This document shows, piece after piece, positions 16,816 through 24,486 of a DNA stretch of 44,326 nucleotides. Below the pieces are notes generated by a model. It was not told where the DNA came from, did not search any database, and worked only from the letters and a program-made list of their open reading frames with translations. The DNA lies in NCBI RefSeq assembly GCF_920984675.1, contig NZ_CAKLBV010000040.1:1-44326 (forward strand). Reading direction: 5' to 3'. The position numbers were made by a program, and so were the translations under genes. Origin of the DNA: Methylobacterium sp. Leaf118. GTDB taxonomy: Bacteria > Pseudomonadota > Alphaproteobacteria > Rhizobiales > Beijerinckiaceae. Numbering within the stretch: position 1 is the first letter of the stretch; the number at the start of each line of letters is the position of its first letter.

Positions 16816-17243
16816 TCAACCGGCTTCGTGCCCGGCGGCAGAAGGACGTTGCGGGCCACCGAACCCTCGGGGCCGTATTCGCCGGCCACCGCGAGGCAGG
16901 ATTGCTCGCGATTGAGGTTCATCTGATTCGACATCAGCGTGAAGATCCCCATCACCCGATTGCCGAACGGACCGCGCGGGCTGACATCCTCCGGGCGAGC
17001 ATTCTGCTTGGCGAGCAGCGCCTCGAACTCGGTGGTGCCGAGAGTGTAGCCGCAGACATTGACCGCCGCGTAGATATAGGCGGCGAATTCCACGGCCCGC
17101 GGGCTCGGCGCGTTGCGGATCGATCGCGGTTGGGGGGCCTCGCTCGGTGCGTCCTGAGCCGGCGGCCGGGCCGGCTCCTGCGCGGAGACCGAGGAGAGAA
17201 GGCCGCCGGCGAGCGCGGCGGCGAGAACGAGACGGGGGAGCAT
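16800..17243 (-). CDS. Small secreted hypothetical protein with repeat-derived C-terminus
   Basis: The 147-residue precursor has a signal peptide (MLPRLVLAAALAGGLLSSVSA-Q), a Pro-rich linker (about 22-45), then a compact domain with two cysteines (VNVCGYTLG and EQSCLAVAGEYG). No family recognised. GAGGA lies 8 bases before the ATG at 17243. The final residues VEAKTP begin a run of 15-bp repeats, and the frame stays open for about 85 further codons beyond the TAG, so the protein may once have been longer or may exist in longer forms in relatives. Confidence 0.65.
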   Translation of the reverse strand: MLPRLVLAAALAGGLLSSVSAQEPARPPAQDAPSEAPQPRSIRNAPSPRAVEFAAYIYAAVNVCGYTLGTTEFEALLAKQNARPEDVSPRGPFGNRVMGIFTLMSNQMNLNREQSCLAVAGEYGPEGSVARNVLLPPGTKPVEAKTP

Positions 17244-17425
17244 CGGGCGTTCCTCACAAGCACGGCTTCTGACGAGCCGCTTGGTTGAGGGGTCCGGATA
17301 GCCCGCCCTCCCCGCGCCTCCAAGGGCGATGGAGGCCGGCGGGCGACCCTGCGACCGTTCACCGCCCACCGGCTGTGCCGCGAGAGGCCTGTCAGGCGCT
17401 AAGCGATCTCGCGGCCCTCACGCTC

Positions 17426-18112
17426 TTAGGCCTCGGCACACTGGATCAGGGCGGAGGGCGCAAGGCTCTGCCCGTCGCGGGCGACGACCGAATGGAACTC
17501 GCCGGTCTTCGGATCGCGGATGCGCAGCTCGCCGGTGGCGATACCGAAATGAGCGCCGTGCAGATGCAGGCGCCCCGCCTCGACGGCCTCGCGCACGAAG
17601 CCGAAGGTCATGAGGTTCTCCAGGCTCTGGCCGATCATCGCGTATTCGAGCCGGGTGAGGTAATCCTCCTTGTCCTTGTGGTCGCCCGTGGCGGCGAGCT
17701 TCGTCTTCGCCGGCTCGACCAGAGAGACCCAGCGGCCGATGAAGTTGCCCGGAGACAGCGGGTCTGCGCCGTACCCGGCCGCTTTGATGCCGCCGCAGGT
17801 GGCGTGGCCCATCACGACGATATGCTTCACCTTGAGGGCCTGCACGGCGAATTCGATGGCCGAGGAGGTGCCGTGATAGCCGGTGTCGTCATCCTCGAAG
17901 GGCGGCACGATGTTGGCCACGTTGCGGATCGTGAAGATCTCGCCGGGCCCGGTGTCGAAGATCACTTCCGGGGCCACCCGGCTGTCGCAGCAGCCGATCA
18001 GCAGCACGTCCGGATCCTGGCCCCCGCCCAGGGTCTCGTACTTGCGGCGCTCGTTCGGCAGCCGCCCATTGAGGAAGGAAGTGTAGCCTTTCGTCAAAAC
18101 CTCAGGAAACAT
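17426..18112 (-). CDS. Beta-class carbonic anhydrase
   Basis: Interconverts CO2 and bicarbonate in the cytoplasm. The 228-residue protein has the zinc ligands Cys41, His103 and Cys106 (GCCDSRV with the catalytic Asp43/Arg45 pair, and GHATCGG) plus FTIRNVANIVPP. Length and motifs are typical. It stands alone, with no carboxysome or transporter gene nearby. In a one-carbon-using host it would supply bicarbonate for carboxylation reactions, which is inference from the suspected genus. Confidence 0.93.
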   Translation of the reverse strand: MFPEVLTKGYTSFLNGRLPNERRKYETLGGGQDPDVLLIGCCDSRVAPEVIFDTGPGEIFTIRNVANIVPPFEDDDTGYHGTSSAIEFAVQALKVKHIVVMGHATCGGIKAAGYGADPLSPGNFIGRWVSLVEPAKTKLAATGDHKDKEDYLTRLEYAMIGQSLENLMTFGFVREAVEAGRLHLHGAHFGIATGELRIRDPKTGEFHSVVARDGQSLAPSALIQCAEA

Positions 18113-18254
18113 CGTCTCGCTCTCCGGTTATCGTTGGGTGCGGCGTCGCACATGGGAGGCCGGCCGCGTCCCCCGGGAAGGCCGGACAGGGCCGCCATGG
18201 CGCACGCGGCACGGGCGGTGTGATCCCGTTTCCGGTCCCTGACCGGCGACGAGG

Positions 18255-18770
18255 TCAAGCATTGCGCCAGTTCAAGCGCACAGGTGTGGCCGGAACGTTT
18301 CCGGAGACGATTTGTTGCGCCAACGCGGCGAGTCCGGCCGGCTCGATCCGTTCCGCGCTCGCGGCGAGTGCGTCAAGGCACCACCAACGTGTTCCACGCA
18401 CCGGATTGTCCTCGGTTTCGGCGAGGCGGTGGGTGTCGATCCGGTCGTCGGGCAGATGCACCACGAAGTAGCGCTCGCGGGCGAAGCGCGACGTGCGGAA
18501 CAGGTGGAACGGACCGTCGCAGACCGCCACCAGGGGGCCGAGCGTCACGTCGGTGACGCCGATCTCCTCGGACAATTCCCGCCGGCAGGCCTCCTCGTGG
18601 CTCTCGCCGGGTTCGAGCCCGCCCCCGGGCATGAACCAGAATCCGCGCGCCTCGGGCTGCTGCGGATCGATCGGGCGCACGGATTCATACTCGATCAGGA
18701 GGAGGCGCCCGGCCGGGTCGAAGACGAGGGCACGGGCGATGTCGCGGATCGTCAGGTCTGAGTCGCTCAT
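18255..18770 (-). CDS. Nudix hydrolase
   Basis: A 171-residue protein with a complete Nudix box, GGLEPGESHEEACRRELSEE followed by IGV, near residues 50-72, which binds the metal and cleaves nucleoside diphosphate-linked compounds. An N-terminal RDIARALVFDPAGRLLLIEYES strand pair leads into it. The substrate cannot be told from sequence. Its ATG lies 13 bp before the stop of the DUF429 gene, so the two probably share a transcript. Confidence 0.9.
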   Translation of the reverse strand: MSDSDLTIRDIARALVFDPAGRLLLIEYESVRPIDPQQPEARGFWFMPGGGLEPGESHEEACRRELSEEIGVTDVTLGPLVAVCDGPFHLFRTSRFARERYFVVHLPDDRIDTHRLAETEDNPVRGTRWWCLDALAASAERIEPAGLAALAQQIVSGNVPATPVRLNWRNA

Positions 18771-18782
18771 GCGCCCTGCCTA

Positions 18783-19550
18783 TCAGCAAGGCGCGCCGGG
18801 TTCACGGGGGCCGTCGGCCACGAGCCCCCGGGCCGGCGCCCAGATCACGATGGGCAATCCATGGGCATCATGCTCGATCACGGGCGGCAGCGGCACGGCC
18901 CGCCCCTCCGCGATGTCGCGGGCGACCACCAAGGCGGCCATGGCGTCGAGATGGTCGTCGGTCGCCACGCCCCGCGGCGGTGCCGAGGCGACGAGGGCGG
19001 GCGGCAATCCCGCCACGGCGAGCAGGAGCCGCCGCTCGGCCGGTCCGCCCGCCTCGCGCTTGCGCCAGGACAGCGGCCGGTCGCCGTTCAGGCGGAAGAA
19101 GGCGACCTCCGGATGCACCTCGTGGACCCGCGCCCGGAAGGCCGGCTGCGCCCGCAGGAGCGCATCCACCTGCCGGATCGCCGGACAGATGTTCCAGCAT
19201 TGCAGCGAGGGCGCGAAGGGCGGGTCGGACTGCGCCCGCGACAGGGCCTTCGCCGTCGCATAGTCCGCGGCCTCGACCGCGGCGCGCGGGGGCACCGGGA
19301 ACACACTGTTGCGCCGCGCGCCGAGCAGGGCCCGCGCCGCCCGGTCGGCCGAACGGCCCTTGTCGAGGACGCGCTCCGGCAGGCCGATCGGCACATCGAT
19401 GCCGACCACCTCCGGGGCCTCCACGGCTTCAAGGGCCTCGCGGACCTGGGCGAAGCGGGCGCTGCGCCAGCGGGTGGGATCGTCGCGATCCATCAGAACC
19501 GCGGCCCAGGCGCCCCGGCTGCCATCCAACCCCGCGATCCAGCGCGCCAT
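18783..19550 (-). CDS. DUF429 protein (predicted RNase H-like fold)
   Basis: The 255-residue protein opens with IAGLDGSRGAWAAVL, where the Asp starts the acidic pattern of an RNase H-like fold, then VVGIDVPIGLPE and HEVHPEVAF, and late DDHLDAMAALVVA. DUF429 proteins are predicted nucleases or nucleotide hydrolases without a proven role. Start ATG at 19550 follows GGGGGAAT; a frame to 19664 has no support. It is divergent from dut, and shares a presumed transcript with the Nudix gene, so both may deal with nucleotides. Confidence 0.8.
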   Translation of the reverse strand: MARWIAGLDGSRGAWAAVLMDRDDPTRWRSARFAQVREALEAVEAPEVVGIDVPIGLPERVLDKGRSADRAARALLGARRNSVFPVPPRAAVEAADYATAKALSRAQSDPPFAPSLQCWNICPAIRQVDALLRAQPAFRARVHEVHPEVAFFRLNGDRPLSWRKREAGGPAERRLLLAVAGLPPALVASAPPRGVATDDHLDAMAALVVARDIAEGRAVPLPPVIEHDAHGLPIVIWAPARGLVADGPREPGAPC

Positions 19551-19665
19551 CGATTCCCCCGGATTGCGCCTCGGCCGAGCTTCGCACAGAGTCGCGAACC
19601 GATCCGCACCACGCTCGACAGGAATCCGCACCGTGCCCGCTGATGGGGATTCTCCGCCGATCACG

Positions 19666-20148
19666 ATGCGGCTCCGCCTTCTCGATCCGCGACTGCGCGG
19701 CTGGGGCTTTCCTCGCTGGGGCAGCCCGGGGGCGGCGGGGCTCGACCTGCATGCCTGCCTCGACGCGCCGCTCCTCTTGGAGCCTCAGGCGCCGCCCACC
19801 CTGATCCCCGCCGGCGTCTCGGTGCGAATCGGCGATCCGGCCTGGTGCGGGTTCGTCTTCCCCCGGTCCGGGCTCGGGCACCGGGAGGGGCTCGTCCTCG
19901 GCAACGGCACGGGGGTGATCGACGCGGATTACGAGGGGCCGCTCCTGATCTCCGCCTGGAACCGCAATCCGGCCGGGGCGGGAGCCGCGATCCGCATCGA
20001 GCCCGGCGAGCGCATCGCGCAACTCGTCTTCACCCGGGTGACCCGGCCGGACTTCGCGTGGATCGAAGGGGAAGCCGACCCCGATTCCGGCGCGGAGGCC
20101 GAGGGCTTGCGGGGACAGGGCGGCTTCGGCTCGACCGGCCGGCGGTGA
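19666..20148 (+). CDS. dut: dUTP diphosphatase (dUTPase)
   Basis: Hydrolyses dUTP to dUMP, keeping uracil out of DNA. The 160-residue protein shows the five trimeric dUTPase motifs: SPGAAGLDL, PRSGLG, GNGTGVIDADYEGP, ERIAQLVF and the glycine-rich RGQGGFGSTG near the C-terminus. ATG at 19666 is used; a GTG at 19633 would add 11 residues. A 15-residue acidic insert (EGEADPDSGAEAEG) sits before motif 5. Divergent from the DUF429 gene with a 115-bp gap. Confidence 0.92.
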   Translation: MRLRLLDPRLRGWGFPRWGSPGAAGLDLHACLDAPLLLEPQAPPTLIPAGVSVRIGDPAWCGFVFPRSGLGHREGLVLGNGTGVIDADYEGPLLISAWNRNPAGAGAAIRIEPGERIAQLVFTRVTRPDFAWIEGEADPDSGAEAEGLRGQGGFGSTGRR

Positions 20149-20282
20149 GGCGCCCTCGGGGCTGCGCCACGACAGCACCCGCAACGGATAAGCTTGGCCT
20201 TAGAAAGGTTTGAGCGGGACGCGGCGCGAACCTTTTCCCGCCTCGCCCGTTGGTGGGGTCGAGCCCACCGGGACGAGACCTC

Positions 20283-20480
20283 ATGGCTGCCCACGAAATC
20301 CTCGGCTATTTCGAGCACCGCACCGACGGCGCCTGGATCTGCGTGAAGCCTTTCACGCTCAACACCCGGTCGAGCCGGGTCGATATCCGCCGCGGCATGC
20401 GCTTCGAATACGGCCGTCGCGTCGGCGGCCTCGATCTGGCGGAATATCTCGAGCAGCTCGGCTCGCAATTCGGCTCCTGA
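20283..20480 (+). CDS. Small hypothetical protein, 65 residues
   Basis: A compact soluble frame (MAAHEILGYFEHRTDGAWIC onward) with mixed strand and helix pattern and ending LEQLGSQFGS. The ATG follows GGGACGAG at a good distance. No family recognised, but composition is protein-like rather than a GC shadow. Its leader contains an inverted repeat AAAGGTT (20204-20210) and AACCTTT (20229-20235), which could fold in the mRNA. Followed by a strong hairpin region and convergent with bfr. Confidence 0.6.
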   Translation: MAAHEILGYFEHRTDGAWICVKPFTLNTRSSRVDIRRGMRFEYGRRVGGLDLAEYLEQLGSQFGS

Positions 20481-20489
20481 TCCGGACCG

Positions 20490-20565
20490 GCCTGTCCGGT
20501 CGAGCCCGTCGCCGCGGTGTATCCGGGCGCGAAGCCCGGATACCGGAGGTCTGAGCCGGACAGGC
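20490..20565. terminator. Two-tier hairpin between convergent genes
   Basis: An inner stem GTATCCGGGC / GCCCGGATAC (20519-20543, 5-nt loop) lies within an outer pair GCCTGTCCGG (20490-20499) and CCGGACAGGC (20556-20565). The structure can form on either strand and could end both the upstream small gene and bfr transcripts. There is no strong T-run. Confidence 0.5.
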
Positions 20566-21063
20566 TCAGTCCTTTTCGGGCTCGATCTGCTGCAGCCCGC
20601 CGATGTGACGCTGGGCGTAGAGCGGCAGGCCGATCTGGCCGATCAGGTCCAGCTGCGTCTCGAGGAAGTCGATATGGCCCTCCTCGTCGGTGGCCAGCGC
20701 CTCGAACAGGATCTTGGTGACCCGGTCGTTGATGGAATCGCAGTACTTGGCCGCCTCGAGGTAGAGCGCCCGGGCCTCGTTCTCGGCCGCGAGATCGCAC
20801 TCGATGATCTCCTGGACGTTCTGCCCGATCTTCAGCGGATCGAGTTCCTGGAGATTGGGAAAGCCGTCGAGGAACAGGATCCGATCGATGAACCGATCGG
20901 CGTGGTTCATCTCCTCGATCGATTCCTTGCGCCAGAACTTGGCGAGATCGACGTAACCCCAATCGTTCAGCAGGCGGAAATGGAGCCAGTACTGGCTGAC
21001 GGCGGTCAGCTCGCTGCGCAGGCCCCTGTTCAGATATTCGATGACCTTCGCGTCGCCCTTCAT
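20566..21063 (-). CDS. bfr: Bacterioferritin
   Basis: Iron-storage protein forming 24-mers with heme. The 165-residue chain keeps the E. coli numbering of the ferroxidase ligands Glu18, Glu51, His54, Glu94, Glu127 and His130, Tyr25, and the heme ligand Met52. It follows bfd by 48 bp on the same strand, so storage and its electron donor are made together. An Irr-box-like palindrome lies about 80 bp upstream, inside the end of bfd. Confidence 0.95.
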   Translation of the reverse strand: MKGDAKVIEYLNRGLRSELTAVSQYWLHFRLLNDWGYVDLAKFWRKESIEEMNHADRFIDRILFLDGFPNLQELDPLKIGQNVQEIIECDLAAENEARALYLEAAKYCDSINDRVTKILFEALATDEEGHIDFLETQLDLIGQIGLPLYAQRHIGGLQQIEPEKD

Positions 21064-21111
21064 CAGTCCAAACTCCTCTTGTGCGAGGCGTCGGGACGAT
21101 AACGAACCGTC

Positions 21112-21387
21112 TCAGGCAGCGACGCCCTCGGGTTCCCTTGTAGTTTGGAATGATCCCAAACTGCAAGATGCCTCGCAGCCGCTGCCGCAGGCGTGGGACG
21201 CATGCCCCTCGGCCTCGGCCAGCGCATTGCGCAGGATGGACCGGATGGTCCGCGCGCAGCGCCCGCATTTCGCGCTGCAGCCGAGGCACCCATAGACCTG
21301 AGCCGGGGTGCGAGGACAACCCGGGCCCGCCTGCAGGCACGCGCGGACCTGACCGTCGGAGAGGACGTTACAAGAGCAGACGATCAT
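21112..21387 (-). CDS. bfd: Bacterioferritin-associated ferredoxin
   Basis: A [2Fe-2S] protein that reduces bacterioferritin to release iron. Cluster cysteines are Cys4 and Cys6 (VCSCN) with Cys41 and Cys44 (KCGRC). At 91 residues it is longer than the 64-residue E. coli protein: it adds a tail with HACGSGCEASC (Cys67, Cys71, Cys75), a spacing that could hold another metal. Further cysteines are at 34 and 37. The frame ends 48 bp before bfr. The 3' end holds a palindrome that may control bfr. Confidence 0.9.
   Translation of the reverse strand: MIVCSCNVLSDGQVRACLQAGPGCPRTPAQVYGCLGCSAKCGRCARTIRSILRNALAEAEGHASHACGSGCEASCSLGSFQTTREPEGVAA
21144..21160. promoter_or_regulatory. Irr/ICE-like palindrome upstream of bfr (inside bfd)
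   Basis: TTTGGAA-TGA-TCCCAAA fits a TTTAGAA-N3-TTCTAAA-type iron-control element at 11 of 14 positions, and the wider AGTTTGG-N7-CCAAACT is a perfect inverted repeat (21142-21162). It lies 80 bp before the bfr ATG. Irr is the heme-responsive Fur-family regulator of Rhizobiales. Assignment is by resemblance only. Confidence 0.4.
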
Positions 21388-21509
21388 GCGGTGAGTCGCA
21401 AACCTGTCGTGCCAGTGGGAGCGCCGGGGAACCCGCCGCGAGCCCGAAACCTTCCGATCATCCGGATCCGACCGTACCGCCAGAGGCAGAGCCGAGCGAA
21501 CCCTCGCAG

Positions 21510-21526
21510 ATTAGAATGATTGAAAA
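21510..21526. promoter_or_regulatory. Irr/ICE-like half-symmetric site upstream of bfd
   Basis: ATTAGAA-TGA-TTGAAAA matches the same pattern at about 11 of 14 positions and shares the GAATGAT core with the site at 21144. It lies about 125 bp before the bfd ATG in an AT-rich patch likely to hold the promoter. Confidence 0.4.
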
Positions 21527-21547
21527 GTCCAAGCTTTTCAGGACTTT
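21521..21547. repeat. Two overlapping inverted repeats in the bfd leader
   Basis: TGAAAAG-tccaag-CTTTTCA (21521-21540) and AAAGTCC-N10-GGACTTT (21524-21547) share bases, so only one hairpin can form at a time. They adjoin the ICE-like site at 21510. Confidence 0.6.
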
Positions 21548-21679
21548 AGCGGTGGGTACGGCGTCTGGCAACTCCCCGCATGCCATATCGATCGCGCAAG
21601 GCATGATCGCGCACGTCCGGTCATCGCGCGGACGCGGCGAACGATCGTGGCGGGTCAAGGACTTGGCCGGGGTGGCGCC

Positions 21680-22543
21680 TCAATGCGCCATCAGAACCGG
21701 AACCGTCGCCTGCGACAGGATGTGGCTGGTCGGGCCGCCGAAGATCATCTGGCGCAGGCGGCTCTGGGTGTAGGCGCCCTTGATGATGAGATCGCAGCCG
21801 AAGCTCTCGGCGGTGTCGAGATAGAGTTCGCCCGGGGTCCGGCGCCCGGCCGGCAGGTCCTTGTGGGCGGCCTCGACCCCTTCGGCCGCCAACCCGCGGG
21901 CCACGTCCGCGGCGCTCGGCCCCGGCACCATGCCGCCCTCGGCGCTGAGAACCAGGGTGCGCCGGGCCCGGCGCAGGAAGGGCATCGCGAAGGCGACGGC
22001 CCGGGCGGTCTCGGTCGAGCCGTTCCAGGCGATCAGGATCGCCTCGCCGAGGCCCGATGGGGGCGCCGGCGGCGCCAGGATGATCGGGCGCCCGCTCTCG
22101 AACAGGGCGGTCTCGAAGGTGGTCATGCGCGGCGCCCCGTCGTCGGGGCCGGGCCGTCCCACCACGGTCGCGGAGAACAGGCGCGCATACTGGCCGAGGA
22201 AGGCGTCGCCCGGCGGGACGTCCGGCCGCCAGCGAAAGCGCGGGCCGGCCTGGGCCGCCGCGTGCGGCGCGCAGGTGGCGTCGAGGTCCCGCCGAGGCAG
22301 CCCGGCGGCTTCCATCGCGGCGATGAAGCGGGCGCCCGCATCCTGGGCCTCGGCCTGATCCGCCTCCTCGTCGCGCAGCCACGTCATGCCGCCGACCATG
22401 TCGACGGGGACGTACTCGGCCAAAGCCGGGCGCAGCGCGATCCCTTCGATCAGGCTCCCGAAACGGCGGGCCACGAGCACCGCCGTCTCGAAGACCGAGG
22501 GAAGCGCGTCGTGCAGGGTGACGGGAACGAGCAGGGTCTTCAC
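21680..22543 (-). CDS. Universal stress protein (UspA family, tandem type)
   Basis: From the GTG at 22543 (GGAGG 8 bases upstream) the product has 287 residues. The N-terminal half starts KTLLVPVTLHDALPSVFETA, and the C-terminal half has AILIAWNGSTETARAVAFAM and ends GCDLIIKGAYTQSRLRQMIFGGPTSHIL, split here over a complete UspA domain with an ATP-binding-like G-X2-G-X9-G(S/T) region (IFGGPTSHIL). The longer frame to 22672 is not family-like. Such proteins respond to starvation and oxidative stress. The iron-storage genes lie downstream, but separate transcription is likely. Confidence 0.85.
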   Translation of the reverse strand: MKTLLVPVTLHDALPSVFETAVLVARRFGSLIEGIALRPALAEYVPVDMVGGMTWLRDEEADQAEAQDAGARFIAAMEAAGLPRRDLDATCAPHAAAQAGPRFRWRPDVPPGDAFLGQYARLFSATVVGRPGPDDGAPRMTTFETALFESGRPIILAPPAPPSGLGEAILIAWNGSTETARAVAFAMPFLRRARRTLVLSAEGGMVPGPSAADVARGLAAEGVEAAHKDLPAGRRTPGELYLDTAESFGCDLIIKGAYTQSRLRQMIFGGPTSHILSQATVPVLMAH

Positions 22544-22879
22544 GGCCGGCCTCCCTCGAACGCACCCGTGCGGGGCTGGGACGGGGGAGGCTAGTGCGAA
22601 TCGATTCCCCAGAAAACCGCCTCCCTGGGTGCCCAACGGTCCCAGGTTCGCTCGTTCACGACTTTTTCCCATTCCCGGCCGGTCCGGCCCGAACGGAGCG
22701 CGGCACGGACGGCGCCCGGCGCATCGACCGTGGGAAGTCTATCGCAAGCACGGCCTCATGGTCCGGGAACCATGACGGACCGACAGGGTTGACGCGTCGA
22801 AGTCGATGTCGCCCCTCGACCGGTTGAGCCGGTGGCGAGGCTGCGACTTATGTCGATCTGTCTTGATTTGAGGTTAAGT
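22544..22879. other. Divergent intergenic region, usp to DUF4142-like gene
   Basis: No gene is supported. A TTGACG hexamer (22789-22794) could be a -35 for the rightward gene without a matching -10. Just before the ATG at 22880 the sequence turns AT-richer with GAGGTTAAGT as ribosome-binding site. Confidence 0.3.
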
Positions 22880-23584
22880 ATGCTGAAGAACTACGCTGTT
22901 GCGTCCGCTCTCGTCGCCGTCATGGCGACCCCCGCCTTCGCCCAGAGCACGGGCGATTTCCGGCTGGACGCGCTGCAGGCCAATTCCTTCGAGATTCAGT
23001 CCAGCCAGATCGCCCTGCAGAAGAGCCGCAACCCGGCGGTGCGCAGCTTCGCCAAGGAAGCGATCCGCGATCACCACGCCGCGGCCGTGGCGCTGACCGG
23101 CGGTGGTCGCGACGCGGTGGCCGGTGGCCCAGGTGGGCCGATCGGCGGCCTGCTCGAAGCGCCGCTTCAGGTGGCCGGTGGCGCGGTGGGTGCCGCCACG
23201 GGCGCTGCGGCGGGTGTCGTCGGCGGGACGCTGCAGGGCGGACCGGTCGGTGGCCTTGAAGGCGCGGGCGCGGGCGCCGCGCGCGGAGCCGCCGCCGGCA
23301 GCCGGGCCTTCGACGTGGACACCACCGCGGGCACGGGCCTCGGCGGTCGCCTGAGCCCGCAGCAGCAGCAGATGCTCGCCGAGCTCTCGGCCGCGCCGGC
23401 TGGCTCGCAATTCGACCGTCTCTACGGCCGTCAGCAGCTCCAGTCGCACCAGATGTCGCTCCAGATGCACCAGGCCTATGCCCAGTCCGGCCCGAACCCG
23501 GCGCTGCGCAACTACGCCCAGCAGGCCGTGCCGGTGCTGGAACAGCACTACGCGATGGCCCAGCGTCTGCCCGGCGCCCGGTAA
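22880..23584 (+). CDS. Secreted DUF4142-like protein split by a glycine-rich insert
   Basis: The 234-residue precursor has a signal peptide (cleaved after AFA near residue 21). Residues about 28-72 (FEIQSSQIALQKSRNPAVRSFAKEAI region) and about 158-230 (SPQQQQMLAELSAAPAGSQF then QSHQMSLQMHQAYAQSGPN) match the two halves of the DUF4142 helical domain, a ferritin-like periplasmic fold. Between them is an 80-residue Gly/Ala stretch with glycine-zipper spacing (GGAVGAATGAAAGVVGG and so on) that could cross or coat a membrane. Function unknown. The ATG has GAGG 7 bases upstream. A strong hairpin terminator follows. Confidence 0.75.
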   Translation: MLKNYAVASALVAVMATPAFAQSTGDFRLDALQANSFEIQSSQIALQKSRNPAVRSFAKEAIRDHHAAAVALTGGGRDAVAGGPGGPIGGLLEAPLQVAGGAVGAATGAAAGVVGGTLQGGPVGGLEGAGAGAARGAAAGSRAFDVDTTAGTGLGGRLSPQQQQMLAELSAAPAGSQFDRLYGRQQLQSHQMSLQMHQAYAQSGPNPALRNYAQQAVPVLEQHYAMAQRLPGAR

Positions 23585-23609
23585 GCGCCGACGGCCCGAT
23601 CGATCAGGA

Positions 23610-23645
23610 CGGGAAGGGGCGGGCCGGGAGGCCCGCCCCTTCCCG
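23610..23645 (+). terminator. Hairpin terminator after the DUF4142-like gene
   Basis: A perfect 16-bp stem around a GGGA loop (GGGAAGGGGCGGGCC and its complement) followed by TTT. It lies 26 bp after the stop. The T-run is short, but stem strength is high; it may also serve the convergent regulator gene. Confidence 0.7.
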
Positions 23646-23703
23646 TTTGGGGGCCGCCGCCGTCCCTAAAACGGCCGAGCCCGACACCGATCGTCTCGGG
23701 CGC

Positions 23704-24486
23704 CTAACGCTCAGGCCTGCGCCGGGTCGAGACGTGGCCGCCATTCAGGCGGCGCAGGGAGACCTGGAGGCGCGCTTCCGAGGCCTTGATCTCGTTGAGG
23801 GCCCGGTGCGTGTAGTGGATATGCGCCTCCGCGGCTTGGCCGGCCGCCTCGACATCGCCCGCCATCACGCCGTCGTAGATCGCCCGATGCTGGGCGTACA
23901 ATTGATCGCGCGTCTCCGGACGGGTGAACAACTTCTCCCGGTTCTCGATCACCCCCTGCCGCAGCATGCCCGACAGGGCGCGCATGGTGTGCAGGACGAC
24001 GAGGTTGTGGCTCGCCTCGTACACCGCGATGTGCAGGTCGACATCCGCTTCCGCCTCCTCGCGCTGGACGCCGTCCCCGTGGGCGCGCTCGATGCGCTCC
24101 ATGCAGGTGGTGAGCCGCGCCCGATCCACGGCGTTGGCGCGCTCGGCGGCGAGGCGGGCCGCCATCCGCTCCGTCGTCGCCCGGAACTCGAGATAATCGT
24201 CGACGACCTCCGCGTGGGAGGCGATGAGCGCGATCAGCGGATCGGTGATCTCGCGCCCGAGGGAGGCGACCGAGCGCCCGGCCGGCGTCGAAACCAGCAG
24301 GCCCTCCTCCTCGAGGATCTTGATCCCCTGCCGCAGAGTCGGGCGCGACACGTTGAGCTGTGCGGCGAGGTCGCGCTCGGGAATCAGCAGATCGCCCGGG
24401 CTGAGGGCCCCTTCGAGGATCAGGTCCTTGAGATGGCGGGCCGTGCTCTCGGCGACGCTCCCGCCCTTGATCGGGTCCTGCTCCAT
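23704..24486 (-). CDS. lldR: GntR/FadR-family regulator, LldR-like
   Basis: The 260-residue repressor has an N-terminal winged helix (LLIPERDLAAQLNVSRPTLR, then QGIKILEEEGLLV, about residues 30-66) and a C-terminal FCD ligand domain with metal-type residues in DVDLHIAVYEASHN and later histidines. It is divergent from lldP-lldD, the usual place of the lactate-responsive LldR, and a perfect palindrome of GntR type lies in the intergenic region. I prefer the ATG at 24486 (MEQDPIKGGS) over one 11 codons upstream. The gene symbol rests on context; related PdhR/GlcC-type proteins look alike. Confidence 0.8.
   Translation of the reverse strand: MEQDPIKGGSVAESTARHLKDLILEGALSPGDLLIPERDLAAQLNVSRPTLRQGIKILEEEGLLVSTPAGRSVASLGREITDPLIALIASHAEVVDDYLEFRATTERMAARLAAERANAVDRARLTTCMERIERAHGDGVQREEAEADVDLHIAVYEASHNLVVLHTMRALSGMLRQGVIENREKLFTRPETRDQLYAQHRAIYDGVMAGDVEAAGQAAEAHIHYTHRALNEIKASEARLQVSLRRLNGGHVSTRRRPER

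Noticed and set aside
16728..17288. Plus-strand frame with Leu-Gly-Arg-Arg repeats, resembling a repeat protein
   Set aside because: It is the complement of the 15-bp repeats and of the secreted protein gene, which has a signal peptide and ribosome-binding site on the minus strand.
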